NCBI RefSeq assembly: GCF_902459645.1
Contig: NZ_CABPSK010000001.1
Location: forward strand, 1,984,001 to 2,048,000
Reading direction: 5' to 3'
Origin: Pandoraea pneumonica
GTDB taxonomy: Bacteria; Pseudomonadota; Gammaproteobacteria; Burkholderiales; Burkholderiaceae
Length of the DNA stretch: 64,000 nt
Position 1 is the first letter of the stretch, and each line of letters starts with the position of its first letter. The position numbers and the translations under genes are program-made. Below the pieces are notes generated by a model. It was not told where the DNA came from and searched no databases. It was given only the letters and a program-made list of their open reading frames with translations. Positions 1 through 9,092 of the stretch are shown here, piece after piece.

Positions 1-1485
1 ACGGCGCGCGAGTTCTTGCCCGATCTGGACGAAGGGTCGTTGTGGCTGCAAGTGCAATTGCCGTCGGGCCTCTCGCTCGACAAGGCCAGCGAGATGGCAA
101 GCGAGCTGCGCACGGTGTTGCTGAGCTTCCCCGAAGTGTCGTATGCCGTCACGCAACTGGGCCGCAGCGACAGTCAGGCCGACCCGTGGACGCCGTCGCA
201 CATCGAAGCCCCTGTCGGCCTCAAGCCTTACGACACCTGGCCGCATGGCGAAACAAAGGCCGAGTTCGTGCAAAAGCTCAACGACCGGCTCAAGCAGATT
301 CCGGGCATGTCGGTGGGGATCAGCCAGCCGATCATCGACGGGATCAACGATGCCGTGGGCGGTGCGCACAGCCCGCTCGTCATCCGCATCGTCGGCAACG
401 ACTTCAAAGAACTGCGCCGTATCGGCACGGAAGTCGTGGGCGTGCTCAAGCAAGTGCCCGGCACTGCCGACGCGTCGATCTTCGAGGAACCGCCGATTCC
501 GCAAATCGTGGTGAATGTGAACCGCGCTGCGGCCGCTCGTTACGGCATCAATGTGGCGGACGTGACAAATCTGATCCAGACGGCCATCGGCGGCGCGTCG
601 GTAAGTCAAGTCTATGTGGGCGACCGGCAGTACAACGTGACCGTGCGCTTCCCGCCGAACACGCGCAATAGCCCGGAAACGCTTGGCAACTTGTTCGTCA
701 ACGCCCCGGGCGGCGCGCAAATTCCGTTGTCGGCACTGGCCAGCATTCGCTATCAAAGCGGTGAGGCGACCATCACGCACGACATGAGCAAGCGTGAGTT
801 GATCGTGCGCATCGACTATGCGGGCCGCGGGTTGTCCGACTATCTCGCCGACGCCGAGAAGCGCATCGCCAGCAACGTGAAATACGACCACAGCCAATAT
901 CAATTGGTGTGGGGCGGACAGTTCGAGAATCAGCAGCGCGCGCAGGCGCGTCTCACGCTGATCATGGGGCTGGTGCTCGCGTTGATGCTGGTGTTCCTGT
1001 TCGCCGAATTCGGCAAGCTGCGTCAAGCTGCGCTGATTCTTGGCGTGGTGCCGCTGGCGACGCTGGGCGGTCTGATGGCGCTGCGCCTGACGGGCGAAAC
1101 CTTGAATGTTGCGAGTGCCGTGGGCTTCATTGCGCTCTTCGGTGTGGCTGTGCAGAACGGCATCATCATGATCGCCAACATCAACCGGGTGCGTGCCGAT
1201 GGGCTGGGCTTACGTGAAGCAGTGATCGCGGGCGCGGTCGAGCGGTTCCGGCCAGTGCTCATGACGGCCACGGTGGCTACGGTGGGCATGCTGCCCGCGG
1301 CGATGGCCGTTGGCGTGGGCACCGACGTTCAGCGCGCACTGGCCACGGTGGTGGTGGGCGGGTTGATCGTCGCCACGCTGCTCACGCTGTTCATTCTGCC
1401 GACCTACTACTACGTACTCGAACGCTATATCGAGCAACGCGCGGCCAAGCGCGCGCTCGACGCGGCCGAGCCGGCACGGGGGTAA
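1..1485 (+). CDS. RND efflux transporter permease, heavy-metal (CzcA/CusA) type, C-terminal part
   Basis: Proton-driven inner-membrane pump subunit of a tripartite efflux system. The reading frame is open at the left edge, so the N-terminal half lies outside the window; 494 residues remain. The first residues read FLPDLDEGSLW, close to the periplasmic FLPELDEGS signature of CzcA/CusA-type (HME) RND pumps. The rest holds the second pore-domain repeat and the C-terminal membrane helices (roughly residues 315-475), ending in a short basic tail. The next gene is the outer-membrane partner, starting about 90 bases downstream. Substrate (metal or organic) cannot be read from this half, because the charged TM4 residues that separate HME from HAE pumps are missing. 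Confidence 0.9.
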   Translation, partial: TAREFLPDLDEGSLWLQVQLPSGLSLDKASEMASELRTVLLSFPEVSYAVTQLGRSDSQADPWTPSHIEAPVGLKPYDTWPHGETKAEFVQKLNDRLKQIPGMSVGISQPIIDGINDAVGGAHSPLVIRIVGNDFKELRRIGTEVVGVLKQVPGTADASIFEEPPIPQIVVNVNRAAAARYGINVADVTNLIQTAIGGASVSQVYVGDRQYNVTVRFPPNTRNSPETLGNLFVNAPGGAQIPLSALASIRYQSGEATITHDMSKRELIVRIDYAGRGLSDYLADAEKRIASNVKYDHSQYQLVWGGQFENQQRAQARLTLIMGLVLALMLVFLFAEFGKLRQAALILGVVPLATLGGLMALRLTGETLNVASAVGFIALFGVAVQNGIIMIANINRVRADGLGLREAVIAGAVERFRPVLMTATVATVGMLPAAMAVGVGTDVQRALATVVVGGLIVATLLTLFILPTYYYVLERYIEQRAAKRALDAAEPARG

Positions 1486-1573
1486 CGCCATGCATCGCAA
1501 ACTCCTTACCCCGGTTCCCTCTGCCCTTTGGCGACGCACGGCCAGCGCCGTACGCTTCGCGGAGACTGTTGTC

Positions 1574-3073
1574 ATGACTCATCGTTATGCCGGGGCGCGT
1601 GGCGCCTTGGCGCTGGCGGCCGCACTGTCGATGGCCGGGTGCGCCGTCGGCCCCGACTTCAAAACACCGGAAGCCCCCGCGAACGCGGGCTACACCGTCG
1701 ACGCCCTGCCTGCGGGCACGTCGGCAGCAGCCACGACAGGCGGTGGCGCGCAGCGCTTCGTGGCAGGGATGGATATTCCGGCGCAATGGTGGACGCTATT
1801 CCACTCGCCCGAACTCGATGCGCTTGTCAAAGAGGCCATCGAACACAACCCCGATATGGACGCGGCACGTGCCGCCCTCGAAGCCGCGCATGAAGCCGTG
1901 CGCGTGCAGCAAGGCGACTATTTCCCGCAAGTGAGTGCGTCGTACTCGCCAACGCGCCAGAAAATCGCTGCGCCGCTGGCTAGCCCGGCGGCAAGCGGCG
2001 ACGATCTCTACAACTTGCATACGGCGCAAGTCTCCGTGTCGTACACGCTCGATCTGTTCGGTGCCAACCGGCGACAGGTGGAATCGCTCGTCGCGCAAGC
2101 CGACGCGCAGCGCTTTGCCTTGGAAGCGACGTACCTGACGCTCACGAGCAATGTGGTGGCGGCGGCCATTCAGGAAGCGTCGCTGCGCGGGCAACTGAGC
2201 GCTACGCAGGAAATCGTGGCGCTCCAGCAGCATTCGCTCGACTTGTTGCATAAGCAGTACGACCTCGGCCAAGTGGCGCAGGCCGATGTGGCGGCGCAGG
2301 AAGCGTCGTTGGCACAGGCGCAGGCCGCCGTGCCGCCACTGGAGAAGCAACTCGCGCAGCAACGCGACGCGCTGGCTCGCTTGCTCGGGCGCATGCCCAA
2401 CGAGCGCATCGGCGCGCAGTTTGACCTAAGCGGTTTGCAATTGCCGGAGGCTTTGCCGGTGAGCTTGCCGTCGCAGTTGGTCGAGCAACGCCCGGACGTG
2501 CGAGCGGCGCAAGCGCAATGGCATGCTGCCGCAGCGGCTGTAGGTGTCGCAGTGGCCGCGCGCTTGCCGAGCATCACGCTGAGTGCGGGTTACGGCGCGA
2601 GTGCCGAAATTGCGCGGGAGTTGTTCAGCCCGGGCACGGCGTTCTGGTCGTTGGCGGGCAGCCTGACGCAGCCGATCTTCGCGGGCGGTGCACTGCTGCA
2701 CAAGCAACGCGGGGCCGAGGCGGCGTACGAGCAGGCGGGTGCGCAATATCGCGGGACAGTGCTCACAGCGTTCCAGAACGTAGCCGACACGCTGCATGCG
2801 TTGCGAACGGATGCCGATGCCCTGGGGGCATCGCTCAATGCGGAACGGGCCGCGCAACGCAGCCTGTCGATTGCGCAGAAGCAACTCGAACTAGGCGATA
2901 TCAGCTATTTGACGTTGCTCAACGCACAGCAGACGTATCAGCAAACGCGTGTGGCGCTGGTGCAGGCGCAGGCCAATCGCTATGCCGATACGGTGGCGCT
3001 GTTTCAGGCGGTAGGCGGCGGGTGGTGGCATCGCGACGACATGCAGGTGGTGCCCGTCGCCAAGGCGGGATGA
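1574..3073 (+). CDS. Efflux outer-membrane lipoprotein, OprM/NodT family
   Basis: Outer-membrane channel of the tripartite RND pump encoded just upstream. The product starts with a lipoprotein signal peptide whose lipobox LSMAGC gives an acylated cysteine near residue 22, followed by the AVGPDF motif usual for NodT-type channels. Two outer-membrane efflux protein repeats (coiled-coil hairpins rich in Ala/Gln) fill the rest; 499 aa is typical. An in-frame ATG at 1490 would add 28 residues ahead of the signal peptide. I prefer 1574 because GGAGA lies just upstream and the signal peptide then begins at the N-terminus. No periplasmic adaptor gene lies between the pump and this gene, so it should be upstream of the window. 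Confidence 0.9.
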   Translation: MTHRYAGARGALALAAALSMAGCAVGPDFKTPEAPANAGYTVDALPAGTSAAATTGGGAQRFVAGMDIPAQWWTLFHSPELDALVKEAIEHNPDMDAARAALEAAHEAVRVQQGDYFPQVSASYSPTRQKIAAPLASPAASGDDLYNLHTAQVSVSYTLDLFGANRRQVESLVAQADAQRFALEATYLTLTSNVVAAAIQEASLRGQLSATQEIVALQQHSLDLLHKQYDLGQVAQADVAAQEASLAQAQAAVPPLEKQLAQQRDALARLLGRMPNERIGAQFDLSGLQLPEALPVSLPSQLVEQRPDVRAAQAQWHAAAAAVGVAVAARLPSITLSAGYGASAEIARELFSPGTAFWSLAGSLTQPIFAGGALLHKQRGAEAAYEQAGAQYRGTVLTAFQNVADTLHALRTDADALGASLNAERAAQRSLSIAQKQLELGDISYLTLLNAQQTYQQTRVALVQAQANRYADTVALFQAVGGGWWHRDDMQVVPVAKAG

Positions 3074-3297
3074 AGTGGATTGAGGTGGACTGAAGCGACG
3101 TGCGGCATCGGTGGTCGTCCTTCGGGACGAGTACCAGTGCCGTGCGGCATCCGGTGTCGGATTGCGGTCAGGTAGCCATCAGATTGCCGTCAGATTGCGT
3201 ATGGGCATCACAAAATGAGACGCCGCCAACGATGTTACGATGCCGCCCAATAACCTCAGCCCGTGCAACGCAATCGCTTTCTCGGAACATCACCGTC

Positions 3298-3942
3298 ATG
3301 ATTGACCTCACCGTACTGCCCTACTTCCTCGCCACTGTCGTGGTTCTCGTTGCCATCCCTGGTCCCAACACGATCTTCGTATTGACGGCCAGCGCGAGCC
3401 AGGGGTTTCGGCACGGGCTGGCGTCGGCCTTCGGCGTGATGCTCGCGACGATGGCGCATGTCTGCTTTGCAGCGGTCGGCCTGACGGCGCTATTGATGGC
3501 ATCGCCCGCGTTGTTCACCGCGATCAAAACGTTGGGCGCGGGCTATCTGATCTATCTGGGCATCAAGGCGATTCGCAGCAAAGCTGCATCTGACGGCGGA
3601 GCGTCCGCGCGCGCGATTGAGCAGCCGCTTGGTACATCGATCCGCAAGGGCTTTCTCGTCAATCTGCTCAACCCGAAGACCGGGCTGTTCATTGCAGCGT
3701 TCTTGCCGCAGTTCGTGAATGCCGCAGCGGGCCAGGTGCCGCTGCAAATCGTCACGTTGGGCGCCATTCTCGTGTTGGTCGGCGGTGTGGGCGACGTCGC
3801 GTGTGCGGCGCTCGCCCGTACGATCGTCAAAACGATCGCCAAACGTGGCACGAAGTCCGGTGTGGGCAAATACATTGCAGGCCTGCTTTACATCGGCCTT
3901 GGTGCGGCTGCGATGGCGACGTCGAGTGGGACGGGGAAGTAA
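3298..3942 (+). CDS. LysE/RhtB family amino-acid exporter
   Basis: Small inner-membrane exporter of the LysE/RhtB superfamily, 214 aa with about six hydrophobic helices. The N-terminus (MIDLTVLPYFL...) leads into the family motif PGPNTIFVLTAS at about residues 19-30, and GFLVNLLNPKTGLF follows mid-protein. An upstream in-frame extension to 3100 is possible but is not hydrophobic and matches nothing in the family, so the ATG at 3298 is used. The gene stands alone between the efflux operon and a convergent porin gene. Members export amino acids or related small metabolites; the actual substrate is not known. Confidence 0.88.
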   Translation: MIDLTVLPYFLATVVVLVAIPGPNTIFVLTASASQGFRHGLASAFGVMLATMAHVCFAAVGLTALLMASPALFTAIKTLGAGYLIYLGIKAIRSKAASDGGASARAIEQPLGTSIRKGFLVNLLNPKTGLFIAAFLPQFVNAAAGQVPLQIVTLGAILVLVGGVGDVACAALARTIVKTIAKRGTKSGVGKYIAGLLYIGLGAAAMATSSGTGK

Positions 3943-3976
3943 GCGACACCTCCCCTTCACCGGTACGAACCGACAA

Positions 3977-5113
3977 TCAGAACGTATGCCGCATGCCAAT
4001 GCGCACTGCGGTCGACGACGGCCCCTGCCCCGTGTAGGTGCCGTTCACGAAGGTCGGTGCCGCACCGCCGCCAAGGAACACCGGTGCTGCGCCGCCGCCT
4101 GCATACAACCACGTAGCTTCAGCGTAGACATCGGTTCGCTTGGACAGCGCGTAGTCCGCGAGCGCCGTGACGTTCTGCCACTTCTGCGAACCCATCTTCG
4201 AATACCAGTAGCCGCCCATGAACGTCCACGCCGGTCCCCAGCGGTAGATCTGGTTGGCTTCGTAGGTGTTCATCACAACGCTCTCGTTGCCGTTGCGAAA
4301 GCGCGTGCTGGTGAAGAGCAACCGCGTGGTATTCGGCCCATAGCGATAGCTGCCGCCCACGCCCCAACTGGCGATGTTGTCCAGCACCGCAGGCCCCGGC
4401 GGCAGATCCGGGAAGATCGTCGTCCCCGCTTGCGTCGGCGCATTCACCCCCGAGTTGTGCGTGTTGGTATATGCCGCGCCCAGGCTCAGCCCATCGTTCG
4501 CATACTTCGCGCCAAAAGCAATCACGCGGCCAGTGCCTGCCGACACCGTCGACGACGGCGTGGCGTACAACGCGCCAAGCGTGAGACCCGCCCAATTCGG
4601 TGACGTGTACTTGATCGCGTTATTGATGTGGAGCGTGCCTGCCAGATGGTCGAAGTCGCCCGGGTGCCATGAATACTGCCCCGCCAGTTGCCCCATCGTG
4701 AATTGCGTGAGGTTGTCCCAGAAGAAGTCGTACTGCTTGCCGAACGTTACCGTCCCCAATGCATTGTCCTGAAGACCCAGCCACGCTTGTCGGCTGAACA
4801 GCACGCCCGACTGCACCATCGTCCCCGAGTAGAGATTGAAACCGTTCTCCAACGCGAAGATGGCGCGACGCCCGTCACCCAAGTCCTCGCTGCCGCGCAG
4901 CCCCCAACGGTTCGCCTGAATCGCCCCATCGTTGGCCACGAACGTGCCGTGTCCATTCAAATTGCTGAAGTACGTGAGGCCAGCGTCGATGATGCCGTAC
5001 AACTGCACCGAACTTTGCGCTTGGACATTGGAAGCCACAGCGAGCAAGGCGGGCGTGAGGAGCGCGGCGAGAAGCGAGGCAAGCGGCTTACGGCGTGAAG
5101 CTAAGCGAGTCAT
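3977..5113 (-). CDS. Gram-negative porin (OmpC/Burkholderiales porin family)
   Basis: Outer-membrane trimeric beta-barrel porin of 378 aa. It has a basic, hydrophobic signal peptide with likely cleavage near residue 31 (ASNVQA/Q). The mature protein starts SSVQLYGIIDAGLTYFSN, the usual first strand of Burkholderiales porins, and ends with phenylalanine (GMRHTF), the barrel-assembly signal. The start is set at 5113 because GGAGA lies 8 bases upstream of this ATG; an upstream ATG at 5128 would place that ribosome-binding site inside the gene. It is convergent with the LysE gene and stands alone. The pore substrate is unknown. Confidence 0.9.
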   Translation of the reverse strand: MTRLASRRKPLASLLAALLTPALLAVASNVQAQSSVQLYGIIDAGLTYFSNLNGHGTFVANDGAIQANRWGLRGSEDLGDGRRAIFALENGFNLYSGTMVQSGVLFSRQAWLGLQDNALGTVTFGKQYDFFWDNLTQFTMGQLAGQYSWHPGDFDHLAGTLHINNAIKYTSPNWAGLTLGALYATPSSTVSAGTGRVIAFGAKYANDGLSLGAAYTNTHNSGVNAPTQAGTTIFPDLPPGPAVLDNIASWGVGGSYRYGPNTTRLLFTSTRFRNGNESVVMNTYEANQIYRWGPAWTFMGGYWYSKMGSQKWQNVTALADYALSKRTDVYAEATWLYAGGGAAPVFLGGGAAPTFVNGTYTGQGPSSTAVRIGMRHTF

Positions 5114-5254
5114 GAGGTTTGTCTCCATATCGTAATTTTTTTGGGCAAAACGAAGCCGTCACCCTCTGGCGGGGCGAGACGGGTAAAGCAGGTCAAACGG
5201 AATCTTCAGAAAGCGCAGGCGTCGGCTACAGCAGGTAACGCCTGCGCGCGCACG

Positions 5255-6442
5255 TCATCCGGAAAAGCGGTAGACGACGGAATCGACGCGGAACCGCACG
5301 TCGGCATCGAGGCTATTGGTCACCACGACGTAGCGTTGGCCATCGGCCTCGAAGGTCGACGCGTCGGTGCCCCCGAAGGTGCCGATCCACTCGACAGCAT
5401 CGAAGCCGTCGCCGCGCCATCGCCACAGCACCGACTGCTGCACGGGCTCGGGAGCCTTCGGCGTGCCGGTAATGAAGCGCACTTGCAGCAGATAGCGCGG
5501 CGCACCGGGGCGGCTCGCGGGTATCTCACAAAGCTCACGCCCGCCAGCACCGTCGAGCGTCTGCGTCGCGATGAACTGCACGCCGTCGAATCGGTAAAGC
5601 GTCGTGTGACTGAGCAGGTTGGCGTGCACGAGCCACAACGTCTCGCCATCCACAAAGAAGTGGAAAGCGCGCCCACCCGGTTCGTCGAACGTTTGCAGCG
5701 TCTCGAACTGACTGCCGTTCCAGCGGAAGATGCGCGACCCGCTGACATGATCGGCATAAGCCACGTAGTGTTTGCCTGCGTGTTCGATGTGCGCCCAGTT
5801 GTAGCCCCAGCGTCCGCCGGTGGCCTGAAACGCGACGAAGCGCTCGCCGTTCCAGACAAACACGCAAGACTGATCCGGGTGACGTGCGACGGGCCCCTCC
5901 ACGGTGACGCCCTGAGCCAGCCCGAGGAAATGCCGCCCGTCGATTTCGAAGTGACGCCACTGCTTGCCAGCGAACACCTCAAACCGCTGATGCTCACGCC
6001 ATTCGCCGTCAAGGCGCTCGTACAGCACGGCGTGGGTATTCAAGTCATACGGCCCGCTGCCGGTACGAATACCCACGCATGCAAGAAACTCGCGTGCGCC
6101 GATGGTGAAGTGTTCGACGTCCTCGCCACCGGGTAATGCGATGTGTTCCTCCTGAACGAAATGCCCGGCTTCACAGCGATAGAAAAGCGCGTCGACATCG
6201 CTATCGCCGCCATTCATGTAAGGCACCTCGCCTGCGACATCTTTCGACATCTGGGCAATCGCCAGCCATCGCTCGCCATTGCGGATGAAGGAGGCAACCG
6301 CGCGGGCGGCACTCGTGGGCAACGTCTGCACGGGAGCGAGCAGGCGCTCGGTAGTGCGGCTGTCGTCGTGCCGACTCGACGCATTATCGGCAGCGCTATC
6401 GGCAGAATTAGCGGCGAGATTCGCGGCGAAATTAACGGCCAT
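5255..6442 (-). CDS. EAR/EPTP-repeat beta-propeller protein
   Basis: Protein of 395 aa that I recognise by seven tandem repeats of about 45-55 residues. Each has a hydrophobic strand with a glycine-rich turn (e.g. HFEIDGRHFLGLAQG, HIEHAGKHYVAYAD, EADGQRYVVVTNS) followed by a W/Y-R-x-x-G strand (FRWNGSQFETLQTF). This matches the EAR/EPTP repeat, known from LGI1/epitempin and predicted to form a seven-bladed propeller. No signal peptide is visible; the N-terminus is a polar Ala/Asn/Ser-rich stretch of about 40 residues. Its start codon lies inside the end of the upstream transporter gene (11-base overlap), implying translational coupling. It may be a binding or accessory protein for the same substrate; this is inference. 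Enzymatic function is not evident. Confidence 0.75.
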   Translation of the reverse strand: MAVNFAANLAANSADSAADNASSRHDDSRTTERLLAPVQTLPTSAARAVASFIRNGERWLAIAQMSKDVAGEVPYMNGGDSDVDALFYRCEAGHFVQEEHIALPGGEDVEHFTIGAREFLACVGIRTGSGPYDLNTHAVLYERLDGEWREHQRFEVFAGKQWRHFEIDGRHFLGLAQGVTVEGPVARHPDQSCVFVWNGERFVAFQATGGRWGYNWAHIEHAGKHYVAYADHVSGSRIFRWNGSQFETLQTFDEPGGRAFHFFVDGETLWLVHANLLSHTTLYRFDGVQFIATQTLDGAGGRELCEIPASRPGAPRYLLQVRFITGTPKAPEPVQQSVLWRWRGDGFDAVEWIGTFGGTDASTFEADGQRYVVVTNSLDADVRFRVDSVVYRFSG

Positions 6443-7790
6443 GATTCACTTCTCCGTGCGGCACCTGCGCGCCGTAAGCGTTAGACGGTTGCGCGGGTTG
6501 TGCCGCTTGCGCCGATACCGCTGCGCCATCGTGCCCTTCGGCTTGTGCCGGAGTACGCCAGCGGGCGATGCTCACGCCAGCCGCGCCGATGAGCGCCATG
6601 CAGGCGGCGATCACAAAGATCTGTGGCAACGGCATTTGACGCGCGATCAACCAACCGCCGACGGTCGGTCCGATGATCGAGCCCAGCCGCCCGATGGCCA
6701 TCGTCGCCCCTACCCCAGCGGCGCGTACGTCAGTCGGAAACAGGCGGCTGGCAATCGCGGGAAAGGTCAGTTGACCGCCGACCAAACAAGCCCCCACGGC
6801 GAAGAGCATCCCAAACGTGGCGTGCCCCACGCCGATCAGATTGCCCAGCACCACGGTCAGCACCGCACCGCCGATGAACGAACACGCCACCGGCACGAAT
6901 GGTCCCGCTCGGCTCACGACCGTCGAGAGCACCAGCGCGCCGACAATCGCCCCGACATTGAGCGTTACCGCGCCCATGGCGGCCCGATCGGGTGCGACGC
7001 CGTTCAGGTGGAGCAACGTCGGCATGAAGCTCACCAGGAAGCCCGAGAGAATCATCGTCGCCAACACCCCCACCCACAGCGCGGTCGCGGCCACGCCACG
7101 TCCGTCGGCAAAAACGCGCGGCAACATGCCACGGTGCTGCAACACCGCGCCCGGCCGTTCACCCTTCTGCGCATTGCGCCCCGGCGCCGTCGCGGGCAGC
7201 ACCCACAGCACCGGCACGATCACGAGCAGCGCGAAAGCCCCGCCCATCTGGAACACGAACGGCCAGCCGAAGCGCATCATCAGCACCGCCGAAATCGCGC
7301 CGCCCACGACGGCCCCCAGCGGGAAGCCGATGAACATCAGAATGACGAGCGCCGAGCGGCGGCGAACGGGGGCGCTTTCCGCCGTGATAGCGGTAACGGG
7401 CGGAATGGCACCGCCCATCCCCAGACCACCGAGCAGGCGCAGGATCGACAACTCCGTCGCGGAGGTCGCCCACGCACAGGCCAGCGTGAAAACGCCAGTC
7501 ATGATGAGTGCGGCAACCAGTGTCGGACGGCGTCCAAACCGGTCGGCCAGCGGCCCGGCAATGAGCGAGCCGACGACCGTGCCGATAAACCCCGCGCCGA
7601 ACACTCGCCCGAGCGATGCCGGGTCGATGTTCAACGATTTGGATAACAGCGGCGCGACGAAGCTGAGCATCAGCGTGTCGAAGCCGTCGATCATCGACAC
7701 GGCGAAACACACCAGCGTAATGGCAACGATGCGTCGCACGGGTAGCGCGACGGACGTATCGTACGGCCCCTCGTTTTGCATCAAGTTCAT
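6432..7790 (-). CDS. MFS transporter, aromatic acid:H+ symporter (AAHS) family
   Basis: Twelve-helix major facilitator of 452 aa. The first helix carries DGFDTLMLSFVAPLL, the acidic motif of the AAHS family (PcaK, BenK, GalT), followed by the MFS loop signature GPLADRFGRRPTL at about residues 80-92. AAHS members take up benzoate, protocatechuate, gallate and similar acids. CAGGAGACAACC precedes the ATG. The downstream EAR-repeat gene overlaps its end by 11 bases, and the upstream minus-strand genes encode an amidohydrolase and an aldolase, so uptake of an aromatic or dicarboxylic substrate for that pathway is likely. The substrate is inferred only. Confidence 0.87.
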   Translation of the reverse strand: MNLMQNEGPYDTSVALPVRRIVAITLVCFAVSMIDGFDTLMLSFVAPLLSKSLNIDPASLGRVFGAGFIGTVVGSLIAGPLADRFGRRPTLVAALIMTGVFTLACAWATSATELSILRLLGGLGMGGAIPPVTAITAESAPVRRRSALVILMFIGFPLGAVVGGAISAVLMMRFGWPFVFQMGGAFALLVIVPVLWVLPATAPGRNAQKGERPGAVLQHRGMLPRVFADGRGVAATALWVGVLATMILSGFLVSFMPTLLHLNGVAPDRAAMGAVTLNVGAIVGALVLSTVVSRAGPFVPVACSFIGGAVLTVVLGNLIGVGHATFGMLFAVGACLVGGQLTFPAIASRLFPTDVRAAGVGATMAIGRLGSIIGPTVGGWLIARQMPLPQIFVIAACMALIGAAGVSIARWRTPAQAEGHDGAAVSAQAAQPAQPSNAYGAQVPHGEVNHGR

Positions 7791-7897
7791 GGTTGTCTCC
7801 TGACGGGGCGAGTGGTTGTCGTTGTGAAATCGGCACTGCCTTGGGAAGTTGACGGTGCGGCGCCCCTGCCGCCCGTCGCGTCTTCCCTTCGTGTGGT

Positions 7898-9073
7898 TTA
7901 TCGCGCGTGTGGCGGGTAGTTCACCTGCGTAAATCCGGGAATCACGGCGCGCGACGGATCGTTATCGCAGCGCGCGAGCTCGTCGACGATGTAGTCCGCG
8001 ACGCAGTTGGAGAGCAACTGGGCCGGGTCTTCCATGATGCGTCGCAGCCGTGCCGCCATGACCTTGCGATCTTGCGCATCGGCCAGCGGCGGCATGGCCT
8101 CGTCGGGCGACGGCGCGAACGAAAACCCCGGCGCGTGCGGGAACATCTCGCGCGCGACTTCGATGCTGGCCCGCGTGTTGTGCCACAGCTCGCGGTAGCC
8201 CGCCTCAAGCGAGCGAAGGTCGTCCGCCGTGCCAAGGTTCGCTACGGAAAAACCCGGCGCGTGCGGCGCGACCAGCAACCGTTCCGGCGGCAAGCGTTCG
8301 CCCGAAGCACGCCAAATGAGATGGCACATGTTGTTCGACGACCACGTCGCGCCCGCCGTCGGGCGGCCCGACCGGCCCGAGACGATCACCATGGCGCGCG
8401 ACCAATCGAGCGATTGCGCGCGCAGCCAGTTGCCGATGCGATAGACGATGTCGAGATACGCCAGCCCAAACGTTGCGAACATCACGTCGTTCATCGGCAC
8501 CGGCAAGTCGCTGCCCGGCTGGGCTTCGAAGTAATCGGCGACAAGGCGCTCGAACGTCAGGCGCGAGGGATCGGCCAGCGCTTGTGTCAGCCAACGGCTG
8601 GAAACGTCGCACGTGTAGTCGATCAGATCGACCAGTTTGGCCTCGTTGCCGCGAAGGCTCTGCACGGCAACGTCATCGCGCCAATGTGCCAGCGTATTGG
8701 CCTTGCGCACGTTTGCGGCGTGTTCGATCAGCCGCTTCGCTTCGGCGCGCCAAGCGGCCGTTTCGCTGTCGCCCTGCCCGTCGTCGTCCAGCTCGCCAAG
8801 TTCAAGCAGGCGAGCGAGGTAGGCCAGCGCGAGCGGCAGGTGCGAGACCGCTGTCAGCTCGATGAACCCACGCGTCGACTTACGAAAACTCTCGATCTGC
8901 GCCGGTGCGCCGTTACCGGGGAACAGCGCAATGTCCGAGCCGGTCGAGACCAGCAGCGGCAGTGCTGCGTCGCGTGCCGACATGGTTTTCGCCAGCCGGT
9001 TACCCAGACTCTGCGGGTCGGAGGTGAATGCGTGAAACAGGCCAGCAAAGGCGGCGTGTGGTTGATAGCTCAT
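7898..9073 (-). CDS. Unrecognised 391-aa cytoplasmic protein in catabolic cluster
   Basis: I do not recognise a family. The 391-aa product has no signal peptide or membrane helix and looks mainly helical, with a central stretch VIVSGRSGRPTAGATWSSNN followed by a basic/hydrophobic segment ending APHAPGF; a second HAPGF occurs about 50 residues later. The gene lies 19 bases downstream of the amidohydrolase gene and about 107 bases upstream of the AAHS transporter, all on the minus strand, so it is probably one operon with them. That context suggests an enzyme or accessory factor of the same degradation route, but nothing in the sequence names a reaction. Confidence 0.8.
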   Translation of the reverse strand: MSYQPHAAFAGLFHAFTSDPQSLGNRLAKTMSARDAALPLLVSTGSDIALFPGNGAPAQIESFRKSTRGFIELTAVSHLPLALAYLARLLELGELDDDGQGDSETAAWRAEAKRLIEHAANVRKANTLAHWRDDVAVQSLRGNEAKLVDLIDYTCDVSSRWLTQALADPSRLTFERLVADYFEAQPGSDLPVPMNDVMFATFGLAYLDIVYRIGNWLRAQSLDWSRAMVIVSGRSGRPTAGATWSSNNMCHLIWRASGERLPPERLLVAPHAPGFSVANLGTADDLRSLEAGYRELWHNTRASIEVAREMFPHAPGFSFAPSPDEAMPPLADAQDRKVMAARLRRIMEDPAQLLSNCVADYIVDELARCDNDPSRAVIPGFTQVNYPPHAR

Positions 9074-9092
9074 GAATGAACTCGGTCAGAAA

